Shown here: one piece after another, positions 8,011 to 15,753 of the stretch | Layout of the letters: every line of letters begins with the position of its first letter | Position numbering within the stretch: the first letter of the stretch is position 1 | Origin: Terribacillus halophilus | GTDB lineage: Bacteria > Bacillota > Bacilli > Bacillales > Amphibacillaceae | Length of the DNA: 64,000 nucleotides | NCBI RefSeq assembly: GCF_900101385.1 | Contig: NZ_FMZB01000009.1 | Coordinates: 78,108 to 142,107, forward strand | Direction of reading: 5' to 3' | Translations under genes and position numbers: made by a program | Notes under the pieces: model-generated | Databases searched by the model: none | What the model was told of the DNA's origin: nothing | What the model saw: the letters and a program-made list of their open reading frames with translations, nothing else

Positions 8011-8042
8011 AAAAAAGCAGAGCAACGTTTGCTCTGCTTTTT
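8011..8042. terminator. Terminator after the RluA gene
   Basis: AAGCAGAGCAA and TTTGCTCTGCTT form a GC-rich stem flanked by A and T runs on both sides, directly after the pseudouridine synthase stop codon on the minus strand. Confidence 0.85.
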
Positions 8043-8045
8043 AAA

Positions 8046-8948
8046 TCACCTTGATTTAGATGTGAATAGTTTCGGAATATCGGATACGAACCTGAGCGGC
8101 ATACCATTGACTGGATGTTCAAAATTCAGCTTGCGGGCATGCAGGCAAAGACGTTTCATGCTACGATCCTGCGCCCCGTACTTTTTGTCTCCCGCAATCG
8201 GATGCCCGATATCTGACATATGAACACGAATCTGGTTTTTCCGTCCTGTTTCCAGGCTTATTTCCATCAAGGTAAAGTCCTTGTTCCCTTGAAGTACTTG
8301 GTAGTGTGTCACAGCTTTCAATCCGTCGTTCTCGTACTTACTGGAATACATCTTATGTGTACTCGTTTCTTTCAGCCAAGAAGTAATGGTTCCTTCTGAC
8401 TTGGAGACGTCACCTTCCACAAGGGCCACATAAGCTCGTTCCTTCGTTGTTTTCCACGATTCCTGCATTCTTTGTTTAATTTTCTCTGATCGGGCGAATA
8501 CCATCACACCGGATGTATCGCGGTCCAGCCGATGAACGACAAAAATCTTATTATCACTATGCTGCGCTTTCACATAATCAGATAATTGGCGGTAAGCTGT
8601 ATTCGCTTTTTCATTATCGGAAGCGATTGACAACAGGCCGGAAGCCTTCTCAATGACGATGATCGTATCATCTTCATACATAATCGTAATGCCTTGAAGC
8701 GGTGCTGCTTCCGTTACCATATCTGTCCGGATGGTCACTTCCTGACCTGGCTTCAGCTTGTCGTTGAATTGTGTGGAAACCCGGCCATCAATGGACACCT
8801 GACCGCGAGCCAAGATGGATTTGACTGAATTTCGGCTCTTGCCGACAACCTTCAATAAGAAAGGTAATAGTTCTTCTGTTTCTGTTACTTTATATACTTT
8901 CGGCTTCGCAGGTCGGAAACCTCGAGAGCGCGGACGTTTATTTTTCAT
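8046..8948 (-). CDS. RluA family pseudouridine synthase
   Basis: 300 residues; isomerises uridine to pseudouridine in rRNA or tRNA. An N-terminal S4 RNA-binding domain lies at about 25-80 (LLKVVGKSRNSVKSILARGQ...VSIDG). The catalytic domain follows with HRLDRDTSG at 139-147; Asp144 is the catalytic residue. Further family motifs are ALVEG and the EISLETGRKNQIRVHMSDIGHPIAGDKKYG region near 230-260. A basic N-terminal tail (KNKRPRSRGFRPAKPK) precedes the S4 domain. ATG 8948 has an AAAGGA SD. Bacilli carry several RluA paralogues and the site modified cannot be told from sequence. Single gene with its own terminator, divergent from the LysR gene. Confidence 0.9.
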   Translation of the reverse strand: MKNKRPRSRGFRPAKPKVYKVTETEELLPFLLKVVGKSRNSVKSILARGQVSIDGRVSTQFNDKLKPGQEVTIRTDMVTEAAPLQGITIMYEDDTIIVIEKASGLLSIASDNEKANTAYRQLSDYVKAQHSDNKIFVVHRLDRDTSGVMVFARSEKIKQRMQESWKTTKERAYVALVEGDVSKSEGTITSWLKETSTHKMYSSKYENDGLKAVTHYQVLQGNKDFTLMEISLETGRKNQIRVHMSDIGHPIAGDKKYGAQDRSMKRLCLHARKLNFEHPVNGMPLRFVSDIPKLFTSKSR

Positions 8949-9128
8949 TTTTGGATCCTTTCTGTACCATTCGTGATGGCGTCATTCGTGCATCCTTTCA
9001 TCTTAAGTGTTCTCGATTGGAAATACAAGTTCTGCTTTTCTAGATAAAGGAATTTTGCAAAGATTCCTATACATTTTGTGTAAAAAAATATAAGATGGAC
9101 AAGTATAGAACGGCAGGAGTGAAGGAAC

Positions 9129-10079
9129 ATGAATATTGACGGACTGGAGTCATTTCTAGCAGTAGTCTCCAATAAAAGTATTTCCAAAGCATCAAAAGCC
9201 TTGCATATTACACAGCCTACATTAAGTACACGAATACGGAAACTGGAAGAAGAACTTGACTTCGTCTTGTTGACTCGCAGTTGGGATGGTATCGAGTTGA
9301 CAGAAGAAGGCTACTTTTTCCTTCCTTATGCAATTGAACTGCTCGGGGAACTGCAAGATGCGTCATTTGCACTCACAGGGGATAACAAAATAAGTTATCA
9401 GCTACTCAGCAAAATCAATGCCGGAAAAGATGAATTCAGGATCGGCATCAATATTTGGTTGGCTCCGGTATTCAACCACATCATCATCCCCTACATGCGG
9501 GAAAACTTTCCCCACATTCGTTTCAAATTCATAACGAGGCCGACGAACGTTTTGAAAAAATTATTGGAATATGGCAGCATTCAGTTCTCCATCCATTATG
9601 AGAATTTGGCAAAGACTCCATTTCTTTGTGAACCGCTGCTTCAAGATAAATTTGTCATCCTTTGTCATAAGGAGGATGTTCCGATTCTCGACGGTAAGCT
9701 CGCAAATGCAAATAAGCTGGATAAGAAATTGATTGTCTTCGAGCATGCAGCATTGACGAATAATCTGGAAAAGATCAGCTCCCTTTTAGGCTTATTGCAG
9801 GCCAAAGAATATCAGATGGTTGATGATGTACAGAATATGCTTTCATTTATCGAGAGCGGCTATGGATATACAGCCCTGCCGCGCTCCATCCTTTACCATA
9901 TGAGTGAGCAAAGAATGACCAACATCGCCATCATGCCTATAGACGATTTGGACCTAACAGCTTCAGTGGCTCTAGAATATCAGGCAAACAACCGTTTCCA
10001 GGATGCCATCAGCGGGCTGACGAATGAACTCAAACGCTTCGTCCAAGTCATGTACAAGGAAAAAGAGCTAAGCGAATGA
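9129..10079 (+). CDS. LysR family transcriptional regulator
   Basis: 316 residues. The N-terminal helix-turn-helix is at about 3-60 (SFLAVVSNKSISKASKALHITQPTLSTRIRKLEEEL). The C-terminal effector domain, about 95-300, has the two-lobed periplasmic-binding fold pattern. ATG 9129 follows AGGAG. A 14-bp stem terminator overlaps its stop codon, so it is a separate transcript. The next genes in the same direction encode a putative carrier and an M20 dipeptidase. By the usual LysR neighbour rule it probably controls them, with a peptide or amino acid as co-inducer; that link is inferred from position only. Confidence 0.88.
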   Translation: MNIDGLESFLAVVSNKSISKASKALHITQPTLSTRIRKLEEELDFVLLTRSWDGIELTEEGYFFLPYAIELLGELQDASFALTGDNKISYQLLSKINAGKDEFRIGINIWLAPVFNHIIIPYMRENFPHIRFKFITRPTNVLKKLLEYGSIQFSIHYENLAKTPFLCEPLLQDKFVILCHKEDVPILDGKLANANKLDKKLIVFEHAALTNNLEKISSLLGLLQAKEYQMVDDVQNMLSFIESGYGYTALPRSILYHMSEQRMTNIAIMPIDDLDLTASVALEYQANNRFQDAISGLTNELKRFVQVMYKEKELSE

Positions 10080-10099
10080 CTCGCTTGGCTCTTTCTTTT
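10062..10099 (+). terminator. Terminator of the LysR gene, stop codon in its loop
   Basis: A 14-bp stem (10062-10075 with 10081-10094, one G.T pair) with the loop ATGAC containing the stop codon, followed by CTTTTG. Confidence 0.8.
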
Positions 10100-10443
10100 G
10101 GACAGCTGTATTCAGGCCCCGCGGTTTGCCTCTTAAAGTGTTCCATCTGCTTGGCCCCGTCAGTATGCTATATACCCTTACCCCCCATTATCTACTGCCT
10201 GCAAACAGGCATGATCGATTCAAGTATGAACTTCTCTCGTACTCTAGAGCTTCCAATGACTTCATTCATAAGCGCTTCTGGTAGAACTTCACAATTAATC
10301 CCTCATATAACAGCTTTGCGGCCGGAGCATACCCACAGATGACTGATAGATTGGCTGCGTCAATTAATTAGTATGTTGACAATTTTCTGAATATAGTTTA
10401 GTTTTTAATAATATTCTTACATAGAAACTGGAGGAGGATGTAG
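10100..10443 (+). other. Intergenic region upstream of the carrier/dipeptidase pair
   Basis: About 340 bases. It holds a small GCCTG-N4-CAGGC hairpin near 10200 and a predicted promoter near its end. An 88-codon plus-strand frame (10076-10342) has no SD and unlikely composition. On the minus strand, short frames separated by stops might be gene remnants but match nothing I recognise. Confidence 0.4.
10376..10404 (+). promoter_or_regulatory. Predicted promoter of the carrier-dipeptidase operon
   Basis: TTGACA, a 17-base spacer, TAGTTT, about 40 bases upstream of the start codon. Perfect -35 and weak -10, as expected for a LysR-activated promoter. Confidence 0.5.
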
Positions 10444-11658
10444 ATGTGGAGTGAGATAAGTAGCAACCCCGTCATGATTACCTTATTATTGATTGCTGTT
10501 TTAGGTTTGGGAGAACTCATCTCCATTTGGACGAAAGCACGCATCCCTATGCTGCTGGCTGCTTTGCTGCTTTATGTTGCACTCCTTTGGACCGGAATCA
10601 TACCGACTGGGCTTATGTCTGATTCTGCCATTACCGCGTTAGGTTCGCTTATTGTGGCCCCATTTGTCGTGCACCTAGGTACAGTGGTGCCTTTCTCCCT
10701 GATTAAAGGACAGCTAAAACCAATCCTGATTGCTTTGATTGGTTCGATTACTGCGGTAGCACTAGTATTGGGAGTCGTTCCGATATTTTTTGATTATGAA
10801 ACTGCAGTCGCCGGAGCTGGTCCAGTAGTCGGCGGGATTGTAGCTTATCTTGTGACAAGCGAAAAACTGACTGAACTGGGATTAGCCAGCCTTGTGATCA
10901 TCCCCGCATTGGTATTAAGCATCCATAAATTATTCGGTATCCCGCTTGCTTCCTTTTTCCTGAAAAAACATGCCGTCACGGTAAAACAGCAAGTACAGGC
11001 ACGCCTCCAAAGCGGTGCTGCTTTGGAAAAAGAGGCAGCTGTAGAAGAACGGTCCAATACAGTGGTCAAAGCACAAAATGGGCGAAAACTGCTTCTGCCT
11101 GAAAAATATCAGACATCGCTTATCTTCATCCTCCAGCTTTATTTAGGCAGTGGTATTGCCATCATCCTTGATGCCCTCACCGGTATCAACTACACTATTT
11201 TCTGTCTGATCATAGGGGTCATCGGCGCTTATATCGGCTTCTATCCAGCAAAAACGATGGAAAAAGCCAATGCAACCGGCCTTGCTATGATTGCCGTGAT
11301 CTTCATCGTCATCTCCTCCATGGATGATGTGACACCAGCTGATTTGGCCGGCTATATCCCGGAGATTCTCTTAATCTGTGTGCTTGGTACAGCAGGTGTG
11401 ACATTGGGTGGTCTTTTGGCATCCAAGCTTTTGGGCGTCGGCAAGTATCTTGGTATGCCGGTTGCATTGACTGCGCTTTTCGGATTCCCTGCGGATTATA
11501 TCCTTTGTGAGGAAATCAGCCGTGAAGTCGGGGATACAGAAGAAGAACGGGAAGCCATCATGAATGAGATAGTGACGCCGATGCTTATGGGTGGATTTAC
11601 AACCGTGACGACTTGCTCGATCCTGATTGCCACCATATTAATCGGTACACTCAACTAA
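10444..11658 (+). CDS. Putative multi-pass carrier, GltS/ion-transporter-superfamily-like
   Basis: 404-residue polytopic membrane protein with about 10-11 helices in two halves. The halves are separated by a soluble charged loop at about 175-220 (KKHAVTVKQQVQARLQSG...). The first half contains GAGPVVGGIVAYLVTSEKLTELGLAS and the second GTAGVTLGGLLASKLLGVGKYLGMPVALTALFGFPADY, internally related Gly-rich patterns as in ESS/GltS-type carriers. The C-terminal PADYILCEEISREVG...EAIMNEIVTPMLMGGF stretch is distinctive. ATG 10444 follows GGAGGAGG. It is 15 bases upstream of an M20 dipeptidase gene, so uptake of a dipeptide or modified amino acid is the best guess. The exact family is unsettled. Confidence 0.6.
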   Translation: MWSEISSNPVMITLLLIAVLGLGELISIWTKARIPMLLAALLLYVALLWTGIIPTGLMSDSAITALGSLIVAPFVVHLGTVVPFSLIKGQLKPILIALIGSITAVALVLGVVPIFFDYETAVAGAGPVVGGIVAYLVTSEKLTELGLASLVIIPALVLSIHKLFGIPLASFFLKKHAVTVKQQVQARLQSGAALEKEAAVEERSNTVVKAQNGRKLLLPEKYQTSLIFILQLYLGSGIAIILDALTGINYTIFCLIIGVIGAYIGFYPAKTMEKANATGLAMIAVIFIVISSMDDVTPADLAGYIPEILLICVLGTAGVTLGGLLASKLLGVGKYLGMPVALTALFGFPADYILCEEISREVGDTEEEREAIMNEIVTPMLMGGFTTVTTCSILIATILIGTLN

Positions 11659-11676
11659 GAGACAAAGGAGAATTTG

Positions 11677-13029
11677 ATGGACACGAATGCATTGAAAAAC
11701 TTTATCCAAACAAATAAACAACATTTCCTCGACCAGCTTTTCACTTTGCTCAGACAGCGCAGCATCAGTACGCAGGATGACGGCATCGAGGAATGCGCAG
11801 AACTTTTGAAGGGTATGATGGAGGAGCTCGGAATCGAGACAAAGATCATCCCAACCGCCGGTCATCCCGTTGTCTATGGTGAACTGATCAAAGATCCTGA
11901 AGCTTTTACTTTGCTCATTTATGGCCATTATGATGTCCAGCCTCCAGAGCCTTATGATGCGTGGGATTCTCCGCCATTCGAACCAAAGATCCGCAACGGC
12001 AAAATTTATGCCCGAGGTGTCGGCGATAATAAGGGGCAGCTGATGGCACAGCTCTTTGGCGTAAAAAGCTATCAAGAGACAGCTGGTGAGCTGCCCATCA
12101 ATATCAAATTCGTCTTCGAGGGAGAGGAAGAAAAAGGCAGTACCAATCTAGCCGCATTTGTGGAGGCACATAAGGATTTGCTTACGGCCGACCTTGTGTA
12201 CACGTCCGATGGTCCATCCCACAACAGCTCTTCTCCGCTCGTACTGCTTGGAGTGCGCGGCATGCTATCGATTCAATTCGATGCCAAAGGAGCTGATCGG
12301 GATAACCATTCCGGCAACACAGGCAATATCGTACCTAATCCGGCCTGGAAACTGATCGAACTGATGCAAACGATGCGTGATGTTGACGGACACGTAAAAA
12401 TTGAAGGCTTTTATGACAGCATCCGTCCATTTACAGCCTACGAAGAACAGCTGCTCACAAAGCTGCCTTACGATCAAAAGACACTAGGCGAAAAGATTGG
12501 CTATCCAGCACTAGCCCTGGATGGTCCCTCCTATTATCAGAAGATGACCGGTGAACCTACCTTCAATATCTTTGGCATGGAAAGCGGCTACACAGGGGAA
12601 GGAACAAAAACGATCATCCCTTCTACAGCCAGACTCAAAATGGATATTCGTCTTGTCGTCGATCAAAATCCTCTAGACATTTTTGAAAAAATCAAAAACC
12701 ACGTCCAGACCTACGCACCAGATGTTGAAGTTACATATCTAGGCAGTATGCAGCCATCCCGCACCAAGGCTGAACTTCCCATCATTCAGAAAGTCATCAG
12801 CGCTGTCGAGGCTGCTTATGAAACAAATCCTCTCATCCAGCCGAGCATGGGCGGTTCCCTTCCGGATTATGTGTGGACAGGAATCTTAGGCCTGCCGTCT
12901 GTCATTGTGCCTTATGCAAACTTCGATCAGCATAATCACTCACCGAACGAGAACTTGGATGTGGACTATTTCCTGAATGGCATCCATTGCACAGCCCACG
13001 TGATCCACACATTGGGGAATTATAACTAA
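11677..13029 (+). CDS. M20 family dipeptidase (CNDP/PepV-like metallopeptidase)
   Basis: 450 residues from ATG 11677, which has GGAG six bases before it; a TTG one codon earlier is too close to the SD. Metal-site motifs: LLIYGHYDVQPP with His84 and Asp86, DAWDSPPFEP, ARGVGDNKGQ with Asp117, FEGEEEKGS with Glu150/Glu151, and the C-terminal QHNHSPNE. A lid domain sits at about 205-370. This is the layout of cytosolic non-specific dipeptidases, which cleave small peptides using two Zn or Mn ions. Second gene of an operon with a putative carrier, downstream of a LysR gene, consistent with uptake followed by hydrolysis of a small peptide. A strong terminator follows. Confidence 0.9.
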   Translation: MDTNALKNFIQTNKQHFLDQLFTLLRQRSISTQDDGIEECAELLKGMMEELGIETKIIPTAGHPVVYGELIKDPEAFTLLIYGHYDVQPPEPYDAWDSPPFEPKIRNGKIYARGVGDNKGQLMAQLFGVKSYQETAGELPINIKFVFEGEEEKGSTNLAAFVEAHKDLLTADLVYTSDGPSHNSSSPLVLLGVRGMLSIQFDAKGADRDNHSGNTGNIVPNPAWKLIELMQTMRDVDGHVKIEGFYDSIRPFTAYEEQLLTKLPYDQKTLGEKIGYPALALDGPSYYQKMTGEPTFNIFGMESGYTGEGTKTIIPSTARLKMDIRLVVDQNPLDIFEKIKNHVQTYAPDVEVTYLGSMQPSRTKAELPIIQKVISAVEAAYETNPLIQPSMGGSLPDYVWTGILGLPSVIVPYANFDQHNHSPNENLDVDYFLNGIHCTAHVIHTLGNYN

Positions 13030-13045
13030 CCAATTGATTTAACTT

Positions 13046-13107
13046 AAAAACCGGACTGTGACGTGAATCCTTGAAGCAGGATTCGCGTACGTTCGGTTTT
13101 TGTTTTT
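13046..13107 (+). terminator. Long hairpin terminator of the carrier-dipeptidase operon
   Basis: AAAAACCG pairs with CGGTTTTT at the base, and an inner stem is made of GAATCCT and AGGATTC. It ends in a T-rich run. Confidence 0.75.
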
Positions 13108-13201
13108 ATAGTTTACGTAGCCTCTTTTAAGATATTTACAACCATATTTGAGAACCCACTGCCTCGTCTAATAAGATTTGACCTTCCCTTCTGCAATATC
13201 A

Positions 13202-13215
13202 TGAAAACGCTTCAA
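13202..13215 (+). promoter_or_regulatory. cre-like site upstream of the rhamnogalacturonan lyase gene
   Basis: TGAAAACGCTTCAA resembles the TGNAARCGNWWWCA consensus with two deviations near the 3' end. It lies about 22 bases upstream of the start codon, just before the SD, where CcpA would block elongation. Confidence 0.45.
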
Positions 13216-13237
13216 TAAAAAGGAGAGGAATGATCAT

Positions 13238-15121
13238 ATGAAAAAATGTCTGCTTTTCCTGCTCGTCCTGCTTCTGACATTCGCAATCCCCTTCTCTGCT
13301 GACGCCAAGAAACTACCTAAACGGCAAATGGAATATTTGGAACGAGGCGCTGTTGCCGTCCAGACAGAAGATGGTATTTTCTTAAGCTGGAGATTCCTCG
13401 GGAATGATACGAAAAAAACCTCCTTCCATATTTATCGGGATGGTAAGAAAATTACCCGGAAACCCGTAAAGCACAGCACGAACTTCCTCGACAAAGATGG
13501 TACAGCGGAAAGCGTCTATCGTGTAGAAGCAATCGGGAAAGGCGTAGACCAGGATAACATTAAAGTGTGGCAGGACAATCAGCTGCATATCCCTCTCCAA
13601 AAGCCAGCGGATGGCAAAACACCAGATGGGAAGTCCTATACCTATGCTGCCAATGATGCCAGCGTCGGCGATCTGGATGGTGACGGAGAATGGGAAATCA
13701 TTTTGAAATGGGATCCCTCCAATGCACAGGATAATTCCCGCTCCGGCTACACAGGCAATGTTTTAATCGATGCTTATGAAATGGATGGGACGCATAAATG
13801 GCGAATTGATCTTGGGCCTAATATCCGCGCAGGCGCTCATTACACCCAAATGCTCGTTTATGATTTTGATGGTAACGGAAAATCTGAGCTCGTCGTCAAA
13901 ACAGCTGACGGAACAAAAGATGCAAAAGGAAAAGTCATCGGCGATGCAGATGCAGATTACCGCAATGCATCAGGCTATATACTCGAAGGACCAGAATATT
14001 TGACCGTATTCGAAGGCAACACAGGTAAAATCAAACAAACAATCGATTACGAACCAGCCCGCGGCGATATTTGTGATTGGGGTGACTGCTATGGAAACCG
14101 AGGCGACCGCTTCCTTGCCGGAGTCGCATATCTGGATGGCAAAACACCGAGTATCATTGAGGCAAGAGGCTATTATGAAAAAACGGTAATTGCAGCATAT
14201 ACCTATAAAGACGGCAAATTGAAAAAGCAATGGATGTTCAATAGTGAAACACCAGGAAATGAAGCCTATGCACAGCAGGGAAATCATAATTTGAGTATCG
14301 GTGACGTGGATGAAGACGGCAAAGACGAAATCATCTATGGTGCCATGGCATTGGACGATGATGGCACTGGTCTTTATTCGACTGGTCTTGGTCACGGAGA
14401 TGCGATGCACCTTAGCGATTTAGATCCTAATCGTCCAGGGCTTGAAGTTTTCCAAGTCCATGAACCGTATCCGAATGAAGCTGGTATCGAATTCCGCGAT
14501 GCCCGGACAGGAGAACTGATCTGGGGCATCCCAACCAATATAGATGTAGGGCGCGGACTTGCATCTGACATCGACCCACGCTATCCAGGAGCCGAGATGT
14601 GGGCAATTGATGGCGCATGGAACAGCCCGACAGGCGGTCTATACGCTGCTTCAGGGGAGAAAATATCCACGAATATCCCTCCTGCCAACTTTGCCATCTG
14701 GTGGGACGGCGATTTGTCTCGTGAAATCCTTGATCATACTTTCGATGAAAGCATCCAGACTGGCACTGGCGTGATCGGAAAATGGAACCCAGAAACAGAA
14801 AAATTGGACACATTACTCGATGCAGAAGGAACTTACTCCAACAATGGAACCAAAGGAAATCCTGCACTCCAGGCTGATTTGATCGGCGACTGGCGTGAAG
14901 AAGCCATCTGGCGTACAGAAGACAGCAGTGCTCTTGTCCTTTATACAACAACAGATCTAACCGAAGAAAAACTTCCTACTTTAATGCACGATCCTGTCTA
15001 CCGCTTAGGAGTTGCTTGGCAGAATGTAGCCTATAACCAGCCTCCTCATACAAGTTATTTCTTGGGAAACGATATGGAGCAGCCAGATATGCCACGAATC
15101 GACGTGATAAAAGCTAAATGA
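13238..15121 (+). CDS. yesW: Secreted rhamnogalacturonan lyase, PL11 family (YesW-like)
   Basis: 627 residues with a Sec signal peptide at 1-23 (KKCLLFLLVLLLTFAIPFSADA) cleaved after ADA. The mature part is a PL11 beta-propeller: repeated Asp-rich calcium loops such as DLDGDGEWEIILKWDPSN, DFDGNGKSELVVKTADGT, DVDEDGKDEIIYGA and DADADYRN, followed by DLIGDWREEAIWR near 545-557. It cleaves the rhamnose-galacturonate backbone of pectin RG-I outside the cell. B. subtilis has a secreted copy (YesW) and an intracellular one (YesX); the signal peptide makes this YesW-like. ATG 13238 follows AGGAGAGG. No yes-type transporter or unsaturated glucuronyl hydrolase lies nearby, so products must be taken up by a distant locus. 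Confidence 0.93.
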   Translation: MKKCLLFLLVLLLTFAIPFSADAKKLPKRQMEYLERGAVAVQTEDGIFLSWRFLGNDTKKTSFHIYRDGKKITRKPVKHSTNFLDKDGTAESVYRVEAIGKGVDQDNIKVWQDNQLHIPLQKPADGKTPDGKSYTYAANDASVGDLDGDGEWEIILKWDPSNAQDNSRSGYTGNVLIDAYEMDGTHKWRIDLGPNIRAGAHYTQMLVYDFDGNGKSELVVKTADGTKDAKGKVIGDADADYRNASGYILEGPEYLTVFEGNTGKIKQTIDYEPARGDICDWGDCYGNRGDRFLAGVAYLDGKTPSIIEARGYYEKTVIAAYTYKDGKLKKQWMFNSETPGNEAYAQQGNHNLSIGDVDEDGKDEIIYGAMALDDDGTGLYSTGLGHGDAMHLSDLDPNRPGLEVFQVHEPYPNEAGIEFRDARTGELIWGIPTNIDVGRGLASDIDPRYPGAEMWAIDGAWNSPTGGLYAASGEKISTNIPPANFAIWWDGDLSREILDHTFDESIQTGTGVIGKWNPETEKLDTLLDAEGTYSNNGTKGNPALQADLIGDWREEAIWRTEDSSALVLYTTTDLTEEKLPTLMHDPVYRLGVAWQNVAYNQPPHTSYFLGNDMEQPDMPRIDVIKAK

Positions 15122-15129
15122 TCTTTTTC

Positions 15130-15166
15130 AGAGTACAGGTAAAACTCCTGTACTCTTTCATTTTGC
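15130..15166 (+). terminator. Terminator of the rhamnogalacturonan lyase gene
   Basis: AGAGTACAGG-N7-CCTGTACTCT followed by a T-rich run. Confidence 0.85.
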
Positions 15167-15236
15167 TTTTCTAATTTGAACCCGCAGTAGACAACTGCAT
15201 AGGATAAGATATAACAGCATCAAAGGAGAATAAAAA

Positions 15237-15713
15237 ATGTATGATAGAAATCCTCACAACCACTGGCATCACATTCCAAACGATTGGCGTAATTATCAGT
15301 GGCAGCAGCCAACACATGATCACGGAAATTCACCATATGTTGTTGATATCGAACAAGTTACCGAAAATAATCATTTCTTCCGGACCACTATATGGACAGG
15401 AACACATCTTCAAGTGACATTGATGAGTATACGCCCAGGAGAAGATATCGGATTGGAAAGGCATCCGAATGTCGATCAATTCCTTCGCATAGAATCCGGA
15501 CGGGGGCTAGTACAAATGGGCCCTAGGAAAGACAACTTACATTATCAGCAATATGTCCAAGATGATTTTGCCATCATTGTGCCTGCAGGAACATGGCACA
15601 ACATTATAAATACTGGTCATACCCCTTTGAAACTATACAGCATTTATGCACCGCCTGAGCATCCATTTGGAACAGTCCATCGAACGAAACAAGATGCCAT
15701 GGCTGCAGAATAG
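15237..15713 (+). CDS. Cupin domain protein
   Basis: 158 residues forming one small beta-barrel cupin. The His/Glu metal pattern is visible as GEDIGLERHPNVDQFLRIESGRG at about 71-93 (Glu77, His79, Gln84) and PAGTWHNIINTG at about 120-131 (His125). The Asn/His/Trp-rich N-terminus (NPHNHWHHIPNDWRNYQWQQP) and the downstream HDHG suggest a flexible or extra metal-binding tail. ATG 15237 has an AAAGGAG SD. Bacillus homologues are uncharacterised and often described as sugar-nucleotide isomerase-like or stress-linked cupins; the substrate cannot be told. Monocistronic, ending at a shared convergent terminator. Confidence 0.8.
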   Translation: MYDRNPHNHWHHIPNDWRNYQWQQPTHDHGNSPYVVDIEQVTENNHFFRTTIWTGTHLQVTLMSIRPGEDIGLERHPNVDQFLRIESGRGLVQMGPRKDNLHYQQYVQDDFAIIVPAGTWHNIINTGHTPLKLYSIYAPPEHPFGTVHRTKQDAMAAE

Positions 15714-15716
15714 CAA

Positions 15717-15749
15717 AAGACCCCCTGCCTTCCAAGCTGGGGGTCTTCT
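15717..15749. terminator. Bidirectional terminator between cupin and yfmT
   Basis: AGACCCCC and GGGGGTCT form a strong GC stem, with A-rich and T-rich flanks serving both convergent genes. Confidence 0.85.
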
Positions 15750-15753
15750 GCTA

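Noticed and set aside
10076..10342. 88-codon plus-strand frame after the LysR gene
   Set aside because: Starts inside the LysR terminator, has no SD and an implausible Cys/Pro/Leu composition.
14427..14951. 174-codon minus-strand frame inside yesW
   Set aside because: Antisense shadow of a strongly conserved lyase; no SD.
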